DNA from: Clostridiales bacterium | GTDB lineage: Bacteria > Bacillota > Clostridia > Christensenellales > Aristaeellaceae | Assembly (NCBI GenBank): GCA_015056145.1 | Contig: SVGY01000003.1 | Span: 1 to 64,000, forward strand | Direction: 5' to 3' | DNA length: 64,000 nucleotides | The notes under the pieces: generated by a model | What the model was told of the DNA's origin: nothing | Database searches by the model: none | Seen by the model: the letters and a program-made list of their open reading frames with translations, nothing else | Shown here: in pieces, positions 50,803 to 60,173 of the stretch | How the letters are laid out: every line of letters begins with the position of its first letter | Numbering within the stretch: position 1 is the stretch's first letter | Position numbers and translations under genes: made by a program

Positions 50803-52122
50803 ATGGGCAAGATTGTTGTGAAATTTGGCGGAAGCTCGCTTTCGGAAGCAAAGCAGTTTCAGAAAGTTCGTGCCATTGTTGAAATGAATCCCGACCGTTG
50901 CTATGTGGTGCCCAGCGCCCCTGGCAAACGTTTTTCCGAGGATGAAAAGGTGACGGACCTGCTCTATAAAACCTTCCGGGCCGCACAGGCCGGTGAGGAT
51001 TTCCGTGTCGTTTTTTCAAAGATTCGTGAACGCTACATGGAGATCAAATCCCAGCTGAACCTTTCTGTGGAGATTGAAAAATATCTGGACGAAATCGAAG
51101 CAGAAGTGGAAAAAGGCGTTACTGAGGATTACATTGCCAGCCGGGGCGAATACCTGAACGGTCTGCTTCTGGCAGATTATTTGGGATACGCATTTCTGGA
51201 TCCCAAGGACATGATTTTCTTTGCCGATAACGGTACCTTTGACAGCGAACGCACCAATACTGTGATGTCCGCCAAGCTGGCTCAGGTTCCCCGGGCGGTG
51301 ATTCCCGGCTTTTACGGCAGCATCCGGAATGGAGAGATCCACACTTTCTCCCGTGGCGGCAGCGATATCTCCGGCGCTATCGTGGCCCGTGCCTGCGGTG
51401 CGGATATCTATGAAAACTGGACTGACGTAAACGGTTTCCTGATGACCGACCCCCGCATCGTGCCCGGTGCAAAGCCCATCCGCCACATCACCTATCGTGA
51501 GCTGCGGGAGCTTTCTTACATGGGCGCCGCCGTGCTTCACGAGGACAGCGTTTTCCCGGTGCACCGTGCCGGTATTCCTACCAATATCCGTAATACCAAC
51601 GAGCCCGAAAACGATGGCACCATCATTATGCACGGCGTTACCGACGAACCCAACCCCTATGTTATTACCGGCGTGGCTGGCAAGAAGGGATTCAGCATCG
51701 TTTCTGTGGAAAAGGCCATGATGAACAGCGAGGTTGGTTTTGGCCGCAAAGTACTGCAGGCCATCGAAGAACTGGGCCTTTCCTTCGAGCATCTGCCTAC
51801 CGGCATTGATACCATGTGCGTGGTGGTATCCACCGCCCAGCTGACCCCCGTCAAGGAGAAGCTGGTAAAGCGCATTATGGATCTTACTTCCCCCGACACC
51901 CTCACCATTCACGACAATATGAGCATCATTGCCACTGTAGGCCGTGGTATGGTGCACAATCCTGGTACCGCCGCCCGCCTTTTCACTGCGCTGAGCCGTG
52001 CTCATGTGAACGTGCGTATGATCGACCAGGGCAGCAGCGAGCTGAGCATCCTGGTGGGTGTGGACGACAACGACCTGGAAGCAGCTATCCGTGGCATTTA
52101 CGAGGAGTTTGTGAGGGAATAA
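50803..52122 (+). CDS. Aspartate kinase
   Basis: A 439-residue aspartokinase, the first step from aspartate to lysine, threonine and methionine. KFGGSSLSEAKQF (7-19) is the ATP-binding start; TFSRGGSDISGAIVARACGA and YENWTDVNGFLMTDPRIVPG are conserved active-site segments. Two ACT domains fill the C terminus (ITGVAGKKGFSIVSVEKAMM, then IIATVGRGMVHNPGTAARLF), pointing to allosteric control by an amino acid. This is the long-type, YclM-like kinase. ATG 50803 follows AAGGAGAG. Which amino acid regulates it cannot be told. Confidence 0.95.
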   Translation: MGKIVVKFGGSSLSEAKQFQKVRAIVEMNPDRCYVVPSAPGKRFSEDEKVTDLLYKTFRAAQAGEDFRVVFSKIRERYMEIKSQLNLSVEIEKYLDEIEAEVEKGVTEDYIASRGEYLNGLLLADYLGYAFLDPKDMIFFADNGTFDSERTNTVMSAKLAQVPRAVIPGFYGSIRNGEIHTFSRGGSDISGAIVARACGADIYENWTDVNGFLMTDPRIVPGAKPIRHITYRELRELSYMGAAVLHEDSVFPVHRAGIPTNIRNTNEPENDGTIIMHGVTDEPNPYVITGVAGKKGFSIVSVEKAMMNSEVGFGRKVLQAIEELGLSFEHLPTGIDTMCVVVSTAQLTPVKEKLVKRIMDLTSPDTLTIHDNMSIIATVGRGMVHNPGTAARLFTALSRAHVNVRMIDQGSSELSILVGVDDNDLEAAIRGIYEEFVRE

Positions 52123-52140
52123 GTTAAATATCGGTTAGTG

Positions 52141-52178
52141 GAAACAGCATGGTGAATATCGTGCTGTTTCTTTTTTTC
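52141..52178 (+). terminator. Terminator of the aspartate kinase gene
   Basis: GAAACAGCA and TGCTGTTTC form a 9-bp stem followed by TTTTTTT. Confidence 0.85.
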
Positions 52179-52203
52179 AGTGATAAAAGTGGAAGAAAAG
52201 GCC

Positions 52204-52232
52204 TTGCGCAACAAAACAATCCATGTTATACT
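52204..52232 (+). promoter_or_regulatory. Promoter of tig
   Basis: TTGCGC (52204-52209), 17 bases, TATACT (52227-52232), about 58 bases before the start codon. Confidence 0.6.
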
Positions 52233-52290
52233 ATCAAATGGTGCATTTTGATAAATATGGCAGAGAACCATCTGCTCAGGAGGAAGACAA

Positions 52291-53841
52291 ATGGAACATT
52301 CGGTAGAAAAACTCACCGGCAACAAAGTCAAAATTTCCTTCAAGGCCACTGCGGCTGAATTTGAAGAAGCTATCCAGAAGGCCTATTTGAAGCTTCGTGG
52401 GCAGATCAACGTACCCGGCTTCCGCAAGGGTAAGGCTCCCCGCAAAATGATCGAGAACATGTTCGGCAAGGGCGTTTTCTTCGAGGATGCTCTGGAAGAA
52501 ATGTTCCCCGCTGCCTACATGAAGGCCGTGGAAGAAAACGACCTCAAGCCCGTCAGCCGTCCCGAGCTGGACGTGCAGGTAATGGAAGCTGGCAAGGATC
52601 TGGAATTCAGCGCCGAAGTATTTGTTATGCCCGAAGTGAAGCTGGGCGATTACAAGGGCGTGGAAGTGACCCGCAACGTCCGCAAAGTGACTGAAGAAGA
52701 AGTGAACGCCCGCCTGGAGCAGGAGCGCAAGCGTGTTGCCCGCAGCGTGGAGATCACTGACCGTGCTCTTGAAAACGGCGACATGGCTGAGCTGGACTAT
52801 TCCGGCAGCGTGGACGGTGTGAAGTTTGACGGCGGCACCGCCGAGCATCAGACCCTGCTCATCGGCTCCGGTTCTTTCATCCCCGGCTTTGAAGAGCAGA
52901 TGGTGGGTATGCAGGTTGGCGAAGAGAAGGATCTCAACGTCAAGTTCCCCGAGCAGTATCATGCTGAAAACCTCAAGGGCAAGGACGCCGTGTTCCATGT
53001 GAAGCTGCACGCCATCACCAAGGAAGAACTGCCCGAGCTGGATGACGATTTCGCTGCCGAAGTAAGCGATTTCGATACCCTGGCCGAATTCCGTGCTGAT
53101 ATCGAAAAGAAGCTGCAGGAAACCGCCAATGCTCAGGCTGAAGAAATGACCAAGTCCGCCCTGATCGAGAAGGTTGTTGCCAATGCTGAGATCGACCTGC
53201 CCGCCCCCATGGTGGAAGATAAGCTGGACGATATGATGCAGCAGATGGCCTGGCGTATGCAGCAGCAGGGCTTCTCCATGCAGCAGTATATGCAGATCCT
53301 GGGCCAGAGCGAAGCTCAGATGCGTGATATGTACCGTGCCGAGGCCGAGAGCAATGTACGCTCCGAGCTGGTTGTGGACGAGATCATCAAGGCCGAAAAC
53401 ATCGAGGCTGACGATGCCGATGTGGACGCTCTGCTGGGCGAATACACCGCCGCTATGGGCCAGAATGTGGAAGAGCTGAAGAAGAACTTCAGCGCCGAAC
53501 AGCTGGATTACTTCAAGCATCGTGCTCAGGTCAACAAGGCTATCGAGCTGATGTGGTCCACCGCCAAGGTGACTGACGAAGAAGTAAAGCCCGAAGGCGA
53601 AGAGGAAAAGAAGCCCGCCAAGAAGACCACCACCCGCAAGAAGGCCGCCCCCAAGGCTGAAGAGGCTGAGAGCGAAGCCGAGAAGGCCGAAGAAACCGCC
53701 GAAGCCAAGCCCAAGACCACCCGCAAGAAGGCTGCCCCCAAGGCTGAGGCCGCTGAAGGTGAAGAGGCCGAGAAGAAGCCCACCACCCGCCGCCGCACCA
53801 CCAAGAAGGCTGCCGAAACCGAAACCGGCGCTGAAGCCTGA
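52291..53841 (+). CDS. tig: Trigger factor with a long Lys/Glu/Ala/Thr-rich C-terminal tail
   Basis: Ribosome-bound chaperone and peptidyl-prolyl isomerase. The N-terminal domain has the ribosome-binding loop GFRKGKAPRKMIENMFGKGV; the FKBP-like domain contains LDYSGSVDGVKFDGGTAEHQ and IPGFEEQMVGMQVGEEKDLN; the C-terminal chaperone domain runs to about residue 428. The last about 87 residues are extra compared with the usual 430: a low-complexity tail with TTRKKAAPKAE twice and RRRTTKK, alternating basic and acidic. It resembles histone H1-like tails and may bind RNA or DNA, which is inference. It lies just upstream of clpP and clpX, the usual order. Confidence 0.95.
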   Translation: MEHSVEKLTGNKVKISFKATAAEFEEAIQKAYLKLRGQINVPGFRKGKAPRKMIENMFGKGVFFEDALEEMFPAAYMKAVEENDLKPVSRPELDVQVMEAGKDLEFSAEVFVMPEVKLGDYKGVEVTRNVRKVTEEEVNARLEQERKRVARSVEITDRALENGDMAELDYSGSVDGVKFDGGTAEHQTLLIGSGSFIPGFEEQMVGMQVGEEKDLNVKFPEQYHAENLKGKDAVFHVKLHAITKEELPELDDDFAAEVSDFDTLAEFRADIEKKLQETANAQAEEMTKSALIEKVVANAEIDLPAPMVEDKLDDMMQQMAWRMQQQGFSMQQYMQILGQSEAQMRDMYRAEAESNVRSELVVDEIIKAENIEADDADVDALLGEYTAAMGQNVEELKKNFSAEQLDYFKHRAQVNKAIELMWSTAKVTDEEVKPEGEEEKKPAKKTTTRKKAAPKAEEAESEAEKAEETAEAKPKTTRKKAAPKAEAAEGEEAEKKPTTRRRTTKKAAETETGAEA

Positions 53842-53937
53842 TAAGTAATGTATAAGCTGCGCATCGCTTGCATATGCTGTAAGAGTATATCTTGCGGTGC
53901 GCTTTTTCCAAAGCGTATTCCAAGGAGGGAAACGGAA

Positions 53938-54531
53938 ATGAGTTTGATCCCAATGGTTATTGAGCAGACCAATCGTGGCGAGCGTTCCTTTGATATTTAT
54001 TCCCGCCTCTTGAAAGACAGGATTGTATTTCTTGGCGGAGAGATCAATGACGACGTGGCCAATGTTGTGGTTGCGCAGCTGCTGTTTCTGGAAATGGAAA
54101 ACCCGGACAGCGATATTTCCCTGTATATCAACAGCCCCGGCGGCAGCGTGACTGCGGGCATGGCTATTTTCGATACCATGAACTACATCAAGCCTGACGT
54201 GCGCACCGTGTGCATCGGCATGGCTGCCAGCATGGGCGCTTTCCTGATGATGGCAGGCACCAAGGGCAAACGTCTGGCTCTGCCCAACAGCGAGATCATG
54301 ATCCATCAGCCCCTGGGCGGCGCAAGCGGTCAGGCCACCGATGTGGCTATCCGTGCGGAATGGCTTATGAAAACCAAGGAAAAAATGACCCGGATGATGG
54401 CCGATATGACCGGTCAGGATCTGGAAAAGGTGAAGCAGGACGTGGAGCGTGATTATTTCATGAGCGCCGAGGAAGCCCTGAAGTACGGCATCATCGACGA
54501 AATTTATCAGCCCCGTAATGCACAGAAATAA
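53938..54531 (+). CDS. clpP: ATP-dependent Clp protease proteolytic subunit
   Basis: A 197-residue ClpP with the complete catalytic triad Ser98 (GMAASMGAF), His123 (MIHQPLGG) and Asp172 ([12 protein letters not shown]). IYINSPGGS-type segment [20 protein letters not shown] is typical. It forms the 14-mer chamber used with ClpX. ATG 53938 follows AAGGAGGG; an upstream in-frame ATG at 53848 begins right after the tig stop and has no family similarity. clpX starts 11 bases later. Confidence 0.97.
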   Translation: MSLIPMVIEQTNRGERSFDIYSRLLKDRIVFLGGEINDDVANVVVAQLLFLEMENPDSDISLYINSPGGSVTAGMAIFDTMNYIKPDVRTVCIGMAASMGAFLMMAGTKGKRLALPNSEIMIHQPLGGASGQATDVAIRAEWLMKTKEKMTRMMADMTGQDLEKVKQDVERDYFMSAEEALKYGIIDEIYQPRNAQK

Positions 54532-54542
54532 GAGGTGACATC

Positions 54543-55835
54543 ATGCCAGGTGATGAAGGCAAGTCCCGGATGAAGCACTGCAGCTTCTGCGGAAAATCTA
54601 GCGACCAGGTGCATCGCATGGTTGCTGGGCCCAATGTACAGATTTGCAACGAATGTATCCTGCTGTGCCAGGAGATCATCAGCGACGATATGCTGGCCAG
54701 CCCCGCCGCCGCTTTCGATGGCGAGATCCCCACTCCCCATGAGATCAAGGAAACGCTGGATCAGTACGTCATCGGTCAGGAGGCCGCCAAGCGCGCGCTG
54801 GCCGTAACGGTTTACAATCACTACAAGCGCATCTCCGCTTCCGCCAAGCAGGACGAGGTGGAGCTGCAAAAGAGCAATATCCTCATGATCGGCCCCACCG
54901 GCTGCGGCAAGACCTACCTTGCCCAGACGCTGGCCAAGCTGCTGAAGGTGCCATTTGCCATCGCCGATGCCACCAGCCTTACCGAGGCCGGCTATGTGGG
55001 CGAGGATGTGGAGAATATCCTGCTGAGGCTCATTCAGGCAGCTGATTATGATATTGAGCAGGCACAGCGTGGCATCGTCTATATCGACGAGATTGACAAG
55101 ATCGCCCGCAAGAGCGAAAATCCCTCCATTACCCGTGATGTCAGCGGCGAAGGCGTGCAGCAGACCCTGCTCAAGATCCTGGAAGGCACCGTGGCCAACG
55201 TACCCCCTCAGGGTGGCCGCAAGCATCCTCATCAGGAGTTCATCCAGATTGATACCAGTAACATCCTCTTCATTTGCGGCGGCGCTTTCGACGGCCTCGC
55301 ACCCATTATCGAGCAGCGTGTGGGCAAGAAGTCCCTGGGCTTTGGCGCTGAGCTGAAATCCCAGACCGAAAGCAACCTGACGGAAGTGTTCAAACAGGTG
55401 CGCCCGGAAGACCTGATCAAGTTCGGCCTCATTCCCGAATTTGTGGGCCGTCTGCCCATTATGGTCAGCCTGGAGCAGCTGGACGAAAACCAGCTGGTAC
55501 GCATATTGACCGAGCCTAAGAATGCTCTGGTTCGCCAGTATGGCTATCTGCTGGATCTGGACCATGTGGAGCTGCTCTTTGAGCCTGCCGCCCTCAAGCA
55601 GATCGCCCATCTTGCCATCGAGCGCAAGAGCGGTGCACGAGGCCTGCGTGCCATTGTGGAGGAAGTGCTCATGGATACCATGTTTGACCTGCCCTCCCGC
55701 AAGGATGTTAAGCAGGTAGTGGTAACGGAGAAGAGCGTTAAGGGCAAGGATAAGCCCAAGCTGATTCTGGAGGGCCAGGAGCCAGCCAAGCCCCGCAAGA
55801 CAAAATCTGCTCCCAAAACCAAGAAAGAAGCCTGA
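54543..55835 (+). CDS. clpX: ATP-dependent Clp protease ATP-binding subunit ClpX
   Basis: A 430-residue AAA+ unfoldase for ClpP. The N-terminal zinc finger has Cys13, Cys16, Cys35 and Cys38. Walker A is GPTGCGKT (117-124), Walker B is [13 protein letters not shown], and the pore-loop segment GYVGEDVE follows; [16 protein letters not shown] is the sensor region. A basic tail ([15 protein letters not shown]) extends the C terminus, echoing the Lys-rich tail on trigger factor. Terminator follows. Confidence 0.97.
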   Translation: MPGDEGKSRMKHCSFCGKSSDQVHRMVAGPNVQICNECILLCQEIISDDMLASPAAAFDGEIPTPHEIKETLDQYVIGQEAAKRALAVTVYNHYKRISASAKQDEVELQKSNILMIGPTGCGKTYLAQTLAKLLKVPFAIADATSLTEAGYVGEDVENILLRLIQAADYDIEQAQRGIVYIDEIDKIARKSENPSITRDVSGEGVQQTLLKILEGTVANVPPQGGRKHPHQEFIQIDTSNILFICGGAFDGLAPIIEQRVGKKSLGFGAELKSQTESNLTEVFKQVRPEDLIKFGLIPEFVGRLPIMVSLEQLDENQLVRILTEPKNALVRQYGYLLDLDHVELLFEPAALKQIAHLAIERKSGARGLRAIVEEVLMDTMFDLPSRKDVKQVVVTEKSVKGKDKPKLILEGQEPAKPRKTKSAPKTKKEA

Positions 55836-55853
55836 TGGCCTTTGGCAACAGTA

Positions 55854-55889
55854 AAACCTTCCCATGAGCTGCTTATGGGAAGGTTTTTT
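55854..55889 (+). terminator. Terminator of clpX
   Basis: AACCTTCCCAT pairs with ATGGGAAGGTT, followed by six T. Confidence 0.9.
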
Positions 55890-55992
55890 GCTGGATGAAA
55901 GAATTGGCACAGTAGTGCAGCATAAGGATTTTGTTCCGTTCCGCAATGGAGAAAACCATCTGAAAAGTATTTGCAAAAACTAAAAATAACTA

Positions 55993-56021
55993 TTGCAATT
56001 TGCCCTCCGTGCGAGTAAACT
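55993..56021 (+). promoter_or_regulatory. Possible promoter of the second MATE gene
   Basis: TTGCAA (55993-55998), 17 bases, TAAACT (56016-56021), about 62 bases before the start. Confidence 0.5.
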
Positions 56022-56083
56022 ACCCGTGGTAAGCAAGCTAAAACGTTTTCGGCACACTTTATACGGCGTTTGGAAAGGGCAGG

Positions 56084-57457
56084 ATGCATATGGCCAAGAC
56101 ACGGGATATGACGCATGGGTCGCCTACGAAGTTGATACTGGGCTTCTTTTTTCCCATTTTGTTTGGCAGCATTTTTCAGCAGGTTTACAACATGGTGGAC
56201 ACCATTGTGGTGGGCCGCTTTCTTGGCGTAGATGCGCTGGCAGGCGTGGGTTCTACAGGCCCGCTGAATTTTTTGGTACTGGGTTTCTGCATGGGCGTAT
56301 GTACCGGTTTTGCCATACCCGTTGCGCAGAAATTTGGCGAAGGCGATTATGCCGGGATGAAACGCTTCGTGGTGAATGCCATATTACTGGCGGGAATTTT
56401 TGCAGTGGTCATTACGCTGGTGGTGAGCCTTTTGTGCCGCAACATCCTTCAGTGGATGAACACCCCCGACGAGATCATGAAATATGCTTATAACTACATG
56501 ATCGTTATTTTCCTGGGGATTCCGGTCGTGTTTATGTACAATATTCTTTTCGGCATCATCCGCTCGCTGGGTGACTCCCGCACGCCGGTTTATTATCTGG
56601 TGATCTCCTCTTTCCTGAATATCGGGCTGGATCTGTTGTTTATCCTTGTGTTCCATACGGGCGTGGAAGGAGCAGCGCTGGCGACGGTTATTTCCCAGCT
56701 GGCAGCGGCGCTGATGTGCGTGTGGTACATCCGCCGCAGCAATGTTCTCATCTTTGAAAAGAAGGACTGGTATCTGGAAAAGGAATATGTGGGACGGCTT
56801 ATGAACATGGGTTTGCCGACGGGCATGCAGTACTCCATCACCGCTGTGGGCAGCATTATCCTTCAAACCGGTGTAAATGGCCTGGGCCCTGCGACGGTGG
56901 CAGCCGTATCCACCGGCAACAAGCTGTTGCAGCTGATGGGATGTCCCTTTGAGGCGCTGGGCAGCACCATGGGCACTTTTGCAGGCCAGAATGTGGGCGC
57001 ACGCAAGCTCAAGCGTATTCACAAGGGTCTTGTGCGCAGCAGTCTTCTTGGTATCTGCTACTCCCTTCTGGCGCTGCTGTTGGTGATTCTTTTTGCAAAC
57101 CCCATGCTCAAGCTGTTTATCGGTGAGAACGATACGTCCATTCTGAAGGACGCAAGGCAGTTCGTCATTACCAATGTGTGCTTCTACACATCGCTGGTTT
57201 TTGTGCAGACGGTGCGTTTCTCCATTCAGGGAGTGGGCTTTTCCAAACATGCCATATTCGCAGGTGTGTTTGAACTTGTGGCCCGAACCGTGGCCGGTAT
57301 TGTGCTGATTCCTGCCTTTGGTTTTGCGGCCGTGGGCTATGCCAGCCCCCTTGCGTGGATTGCCGCAGATTTGTTCCTGTTCCCGGCATATTTCTGGGTG
57401 ATGGGACGGCTGAAAAAGCGGATGATCGCCGATGGGCTGCCTTTTGACCAGGAATAA
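56084..57457 (+). CDS. MATE family efflux transporter
   Basis: A 457-residue, 12-helix MATE transporter of the MepA/NorM-like bacterial type. It opens with MTHGSPTKLILGFFFPILFG, SIFQQVYNMVDTIVVGRFLG and GVDALAGVGS-like ALAGVGSTGPL, and the second half repeats the fold after YVGRLMNMGLPTGMQYSITA. Start at ATG 56084 or 56090; the site GGAAAGG fits both. Different from the first MATE gene of the window; substrate unknown. Confidence 0.93.
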   Translation: MHMAKTRDMTHGSPTKLILGFFFPILFGSIFQQVYNMVDTIVVGRFLGVDALAGVGSTGPLNFLVLGFCMGVCTGFAIPVAQKFGEGDYAGMKRFVVNAILLAGIFAVVITLVVSLLCRNILQWMNTPDEIMKYAYNYMIVIFLGIPVVFMYNILFGIIRSLGDSRTPVYYLVISSFLNIGLDLLFILVFHTGVEGAALATVISQLAAALMCVWYIRRSNVLIFEKKDWYLEKEYVGRLMNMGLPTGMQYSITAVGSIILQTGVNGLGPATVAAVSTGNKLLQLMGCPFEALGSTMGTFAGQNVGARKLKRIHKGLVRSSLLGICYSLLALLLVILFANPMLKLFIGENDTSILKDARQFVITNVCFYTSLVFVQTVRFSIQGVGFSKHAIFAGVFELVARTVAGIVLIPAFGFAAVGYASPLAWIAADLFLFPAYFWVMGRLKKRMIADGLPFDQE

Positions 57458-57470
57458 GATAAAAATATAA

Positions 57471-57520
57471 AACCCCGTTTTTCCGGTGCAATGTTGCATT
57501 TGGAAGAAACGGGGTTTTTT
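57471..57520. terminator. Bidirectional terminator between MATE and dacF genes
   Basis: AACCCCGTTTTTCC pairs with GGAAGAAACGGGGTT, with TTTTTT on the plus strand and an A-rich flank on the left. Confidence 0.85.
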
Positions 57521-57531
57521 GAATGGAAGGA

Positions 57532-58902
57532 TCATTCAAGGGCAAAGCCGTATTCGTAGAGCCTGCTGAGATCCGTCCAGGCTGCATTGCGGCTGGGGGC
57601 GCCCAGAATGACGGCGATCAGCGTTCGGCCCTCCCATTGGGCAGCGCCCACAAAGCAGAAACCTGCAATGGAGGTGAAGCCGCTTTTCACCCCGGCGGCA
57701 TAGGGAATATAGAAGGGGGAAGCGGAGTCGAAGATTTCGTAAGTGTTGTAGATGGTGAGGGAATCACGCTTCCGGGTGGCGGGCAGGGTGTATTCCAGGC
57801 AGGTGACGATCTGGCAGAACTGTGGATCCGTAAGCCCGGCCCGGGCTGCCAGGGACAGGTCGTAGGCGGTGGTATAATGGTTTTCGTCGTGATAGCCATG
57901 AGGGTTGACGAAGCTGGATTCATACATGCCAAGCTCCCGGGCTTTTTCGTTCATGCGGATCATAAAAGCGTCAACACTGCCTGCATCTATGACGGCCAAA
58001 GCGTTGGCGGCGTCGTTGCCGGAGCGGATCATGAGGCCGTAGAGCAGGTCGATCTTCCGCATTTTTTCGCCGGGATAAACGGGCACCAGCGAGCTGTCCT
58101 GAGGTACCTCGGAGGCCGCATCGGGTATGGTGTACTTCTCTTCGAGATTGCCGTATTCCAGAGAGGTGAGCAGCGTGAGCACCTTGGTGGTGCTGGCGGG
58201 GTACATGGGTGTATGAGCGTTCATCTCAAAGAGGATCTCGCCGGTAGGCCCGTCGATGAGAATGCAGCTTTTGCAGTAAAGATGCTCCGGGCTGAGGCTC
58301 AGCGGCCTGGATTCATCGAAGTAGACCGGGGCCTTGAAACCGTATACGCTCAGGTCGGAGTTGATGAGCTCCAGGGTATAGGGGTCTGCATTGCCGGTAA
58401 CGGGCAGGGTGGTCAGCTCCAGCTCGGTGGCGTATACCTGGAATTCCATCACCGCAGCCTGGGTGGCGCTGCCATAAGCGCCGTCCGCATATCCGCTGAG
58501 CATGCCCAGGTCGATAAGGCGGTTTTGAAGCGCTTTTACCCTTTCGCCACGGCTGCCGGGGCAAAGAGTGAAGAGGATGGCCTCCACCGTTTCATCTTCG
58601 GAATGGATCAAAGAAAGGGTCAATTCGTCTGCCCGGCCAATTTCGGGAAAGCTGTACCCGCCAAGCTCTGTAAGCAGTCGCTGGGCTTCGCCCACCCAGG
58701 AGGCAGTCTGCTGGCCGTACACGCCGTCCGCCTGTCCGGAAAAAAGACCGAAATATTGAAGCCTTTGCTGCAATTGCTTCACACTTGGGCCCTGATCTCC
58801 CATTTGCAGGGATACAGCTTCAGCATGCGCATACAGAGGCAAAAAAATGGCGCAAAGAAGAAAGTAAAGCAGTTTTCGGGCATTGGTACGCATCTTTTGC
58901 AT
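57532..58902 (-). CDS. D-alanyl-D-alanine carboxypeptidase (DacF type) with peptidoglycan-binding repeats
   Basis: A 456-residue secreted low-molecular-mass penicillin-binding protein. A signal peptide (LLYFLLCAIFLPLYAHAEA, cleavage near residue 27) is followed by two peptidoglycan-binding repeats (QMGDQGPSVKQLQQRLQYFG, GSRGERVKALQNRLIDLGML). The S11 peptidase domain has all three motifs: SxxK at Ser237-Lys240 (PASTTKV), SGN at 294-296, and KSG at 406-408 (VKSGFT). It trims the pentapeptide of the wall; placement of the binding repeats at the N terminus is common in spore formers. The site AAAGGAG precedes ATG 58902. It diverges from spoIID, and a role in spore cortex is possible. Confidence 0.93.
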   Translation of the reverse strand: MQKMRTNARKLLYFLLCAIFLPLYAHAEAVSLQMGDQGPSVKQLQQRLQYFGLFSGQADGVYGQQTASWVGEAQRLLTELGGYSFPEIGRADELTLSLIHSEDETVEAILFTLCPGSRGERVKALQNRLIDLGMLSGYADGAYGSATQAAVMEFQVYATELELTTLPVTGNADPYTLELINSDLSVYGFKAPVYFDESRPLSLSPEHLYCKSCILIDGPTGEILFEMNAHTPMYPASTTKVLTLLTSLEYGNLEEKYTIPDAASEVPQDSSLVPVYPGEKMRKIDLLYGLMIRSGNDAANALAVIDAGSVDAFMIRMNEKARELGMYESSFVNPHGYHDENHYTTAYDLSLAARAGLTDPQFCQIVTCLEYTLPATRKRDSLTIYNTYEIFDSASPFYIPYAAGVKSGFTSIAGFCFVGAAQWEGRTLIAVILGAPSRNAAWTDLSRLYEYGFALE

Positions 58903-59022
58903 GGACTCCTTTCGTAAGGAATAAATGTATTCTACCATATAAGACGGATTTGAAGGGTAAATTATTGCTTCCTGGGTCTGTTTTTTTCCTGTGCGGCATA
59001 CCATTTGCCGGAGGGATGCCAA

Positions 59023-60129
59023 ATGAAAAGAGATTACCCGCCCTTGTGGATCGGGGCTTTGCTGGTTTTTCTGGCAGTGGTGTGGAGGATGATGGGGGCG
59101 CCCCTGACCGGTGCGGAGTGGGCAGACGTTAAAACGCCGCTTTGGCAGGCAAGGGTGCTGACTCCATCCAGAATGGAAAGGATTTTTCTTTTGTGGATGC
59201 CCGGGGAGAGGGCTGTGGGCGCAGACACCCTCATGGAAGGGGACGACCCTGACGGAGCAGAACTGGTCAGGCGCAACAGTACCGATCAGATTAAGCTGAA
59301 GGTGCATACTGCAGGGGGGATTGCAACTATGCCGCTGGAAAGCTATGTATGCGGCGTGGTGGCAGCGGAAATGCCAGCCAGCTATCACCTGGAAGCATTA
59401 AAGGCTCAGGCGGTGGCCGCACGCACACGGGCAGTGTGCCAGAAGGAATCCGGCGGATGCAGAAGTTATCCCGGGGCAGATATCTGTGATGACAGTGGCT
59501 GCTGCCAGGGCTATGCTTCCATGACGGAATGCAGGGAAAAATGGGGTGACGAAACGGAATTCTACCGCCAGCGCATCATCGGCGCAGTGGAAGAAACCAT
59601 GGGCTGGATCATGACCTATGAGGGGGAGCCTATTACCGTGATGTATCACGCCATGAGCGGAGGAAAAACCGAGGATGCGGCTGCGGTATTTTCGCAGCCG
59701 CTGCCATATCTTGTAAGCGTGGAAAGCCGTGGCGAGGAGGGCGCACGGGGTTTTTTTACGGAAACCACCTTTACCTATGAACAAATGGCGGCAGCGGTAA
59801 ACGGCAGCATACCCGGGATGGATGTTTCTGCGGATGAGCTTAGGCGCAGTTTTTCCATTACGGAATATACGGACAGCGGTCGGGTCAGGCAGGTTTCAAT
59901 GGGGGATGCACTGGTGGAAGCCTCCTCCTTGCGCAAGGCGCTGGGGTTAAGGAGTACCTGGTTTTCCATTGCATCCGATGGTGAGGGCGTCACTTTTCAG
60001 CAACGGGGTTACGGTCACGGCGTGGGGATGAGCCAGGTGGGGGCAAACAGCATGGCGGCAAGCGGCTCCACTTGCGGGCAGATTTTGCTGCATTATTATC
60101 CCGGGGTTAAGATCGGACTGCGGGAATAG
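59023..60129 (+). CDS. spoIID: Stage II sporulation protein D, SpoIID
   Basis: SpoIID is a lytic transglycosylase that, with SpoIIM and SpoIIP, drives engulfment of the forespore. The 368-residue protein has a membrane anchor (WIGALLVFLAVVWRMMG), the catalytic Glu116 in VVAAEMPASYHLEALKAQAV, the Cys-rich zinc-binding insert CRSYPGADICDDSGCCQGYA as in clostridial SpoIID, and the C-terminal RGYGHGVGMSQVGANSMAAS. Start ATG 59023 follows GGAGGGATG. The spoIIQ-like gene follows, as in many Clostridia. Confidence 0.94.
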   Translation: MKRDYPPLWIGALLVFLAVVWRMMGAPLTGAEWADVKTPLWQARVLTPSRMERIFLLWMPGERAVGADTLMEGDDPDGAELVRRNSTDQIKLKVHTAGGIATMPLESYVCGVVAAEMPASYHLEALKAQAVAARTRAVCQKESGGCRSYPGADICDDSGCCQGYASMTECREKWGDETEFYRQRIIGAVEETMGWIMTYEGEPITVMYHAMSGGKTEDAAAVFSQPLPYLVSVESRGEEGARGFFTETTFTYEQMAAAVNGSIPGMDVSADELRRSFSITEYTDSGRVRQVSMGDALVEASSLRKALGLRSTWFSIASDGEGVTFQQRGYGHGVGMSQVGANSMAASGSTCGQILLHYYPGVKIGLRE

Positions 60130-60173
60130 GTTGTAATCATCGGGGGAATCCTTGAAAATGGAGGGATGAACCG

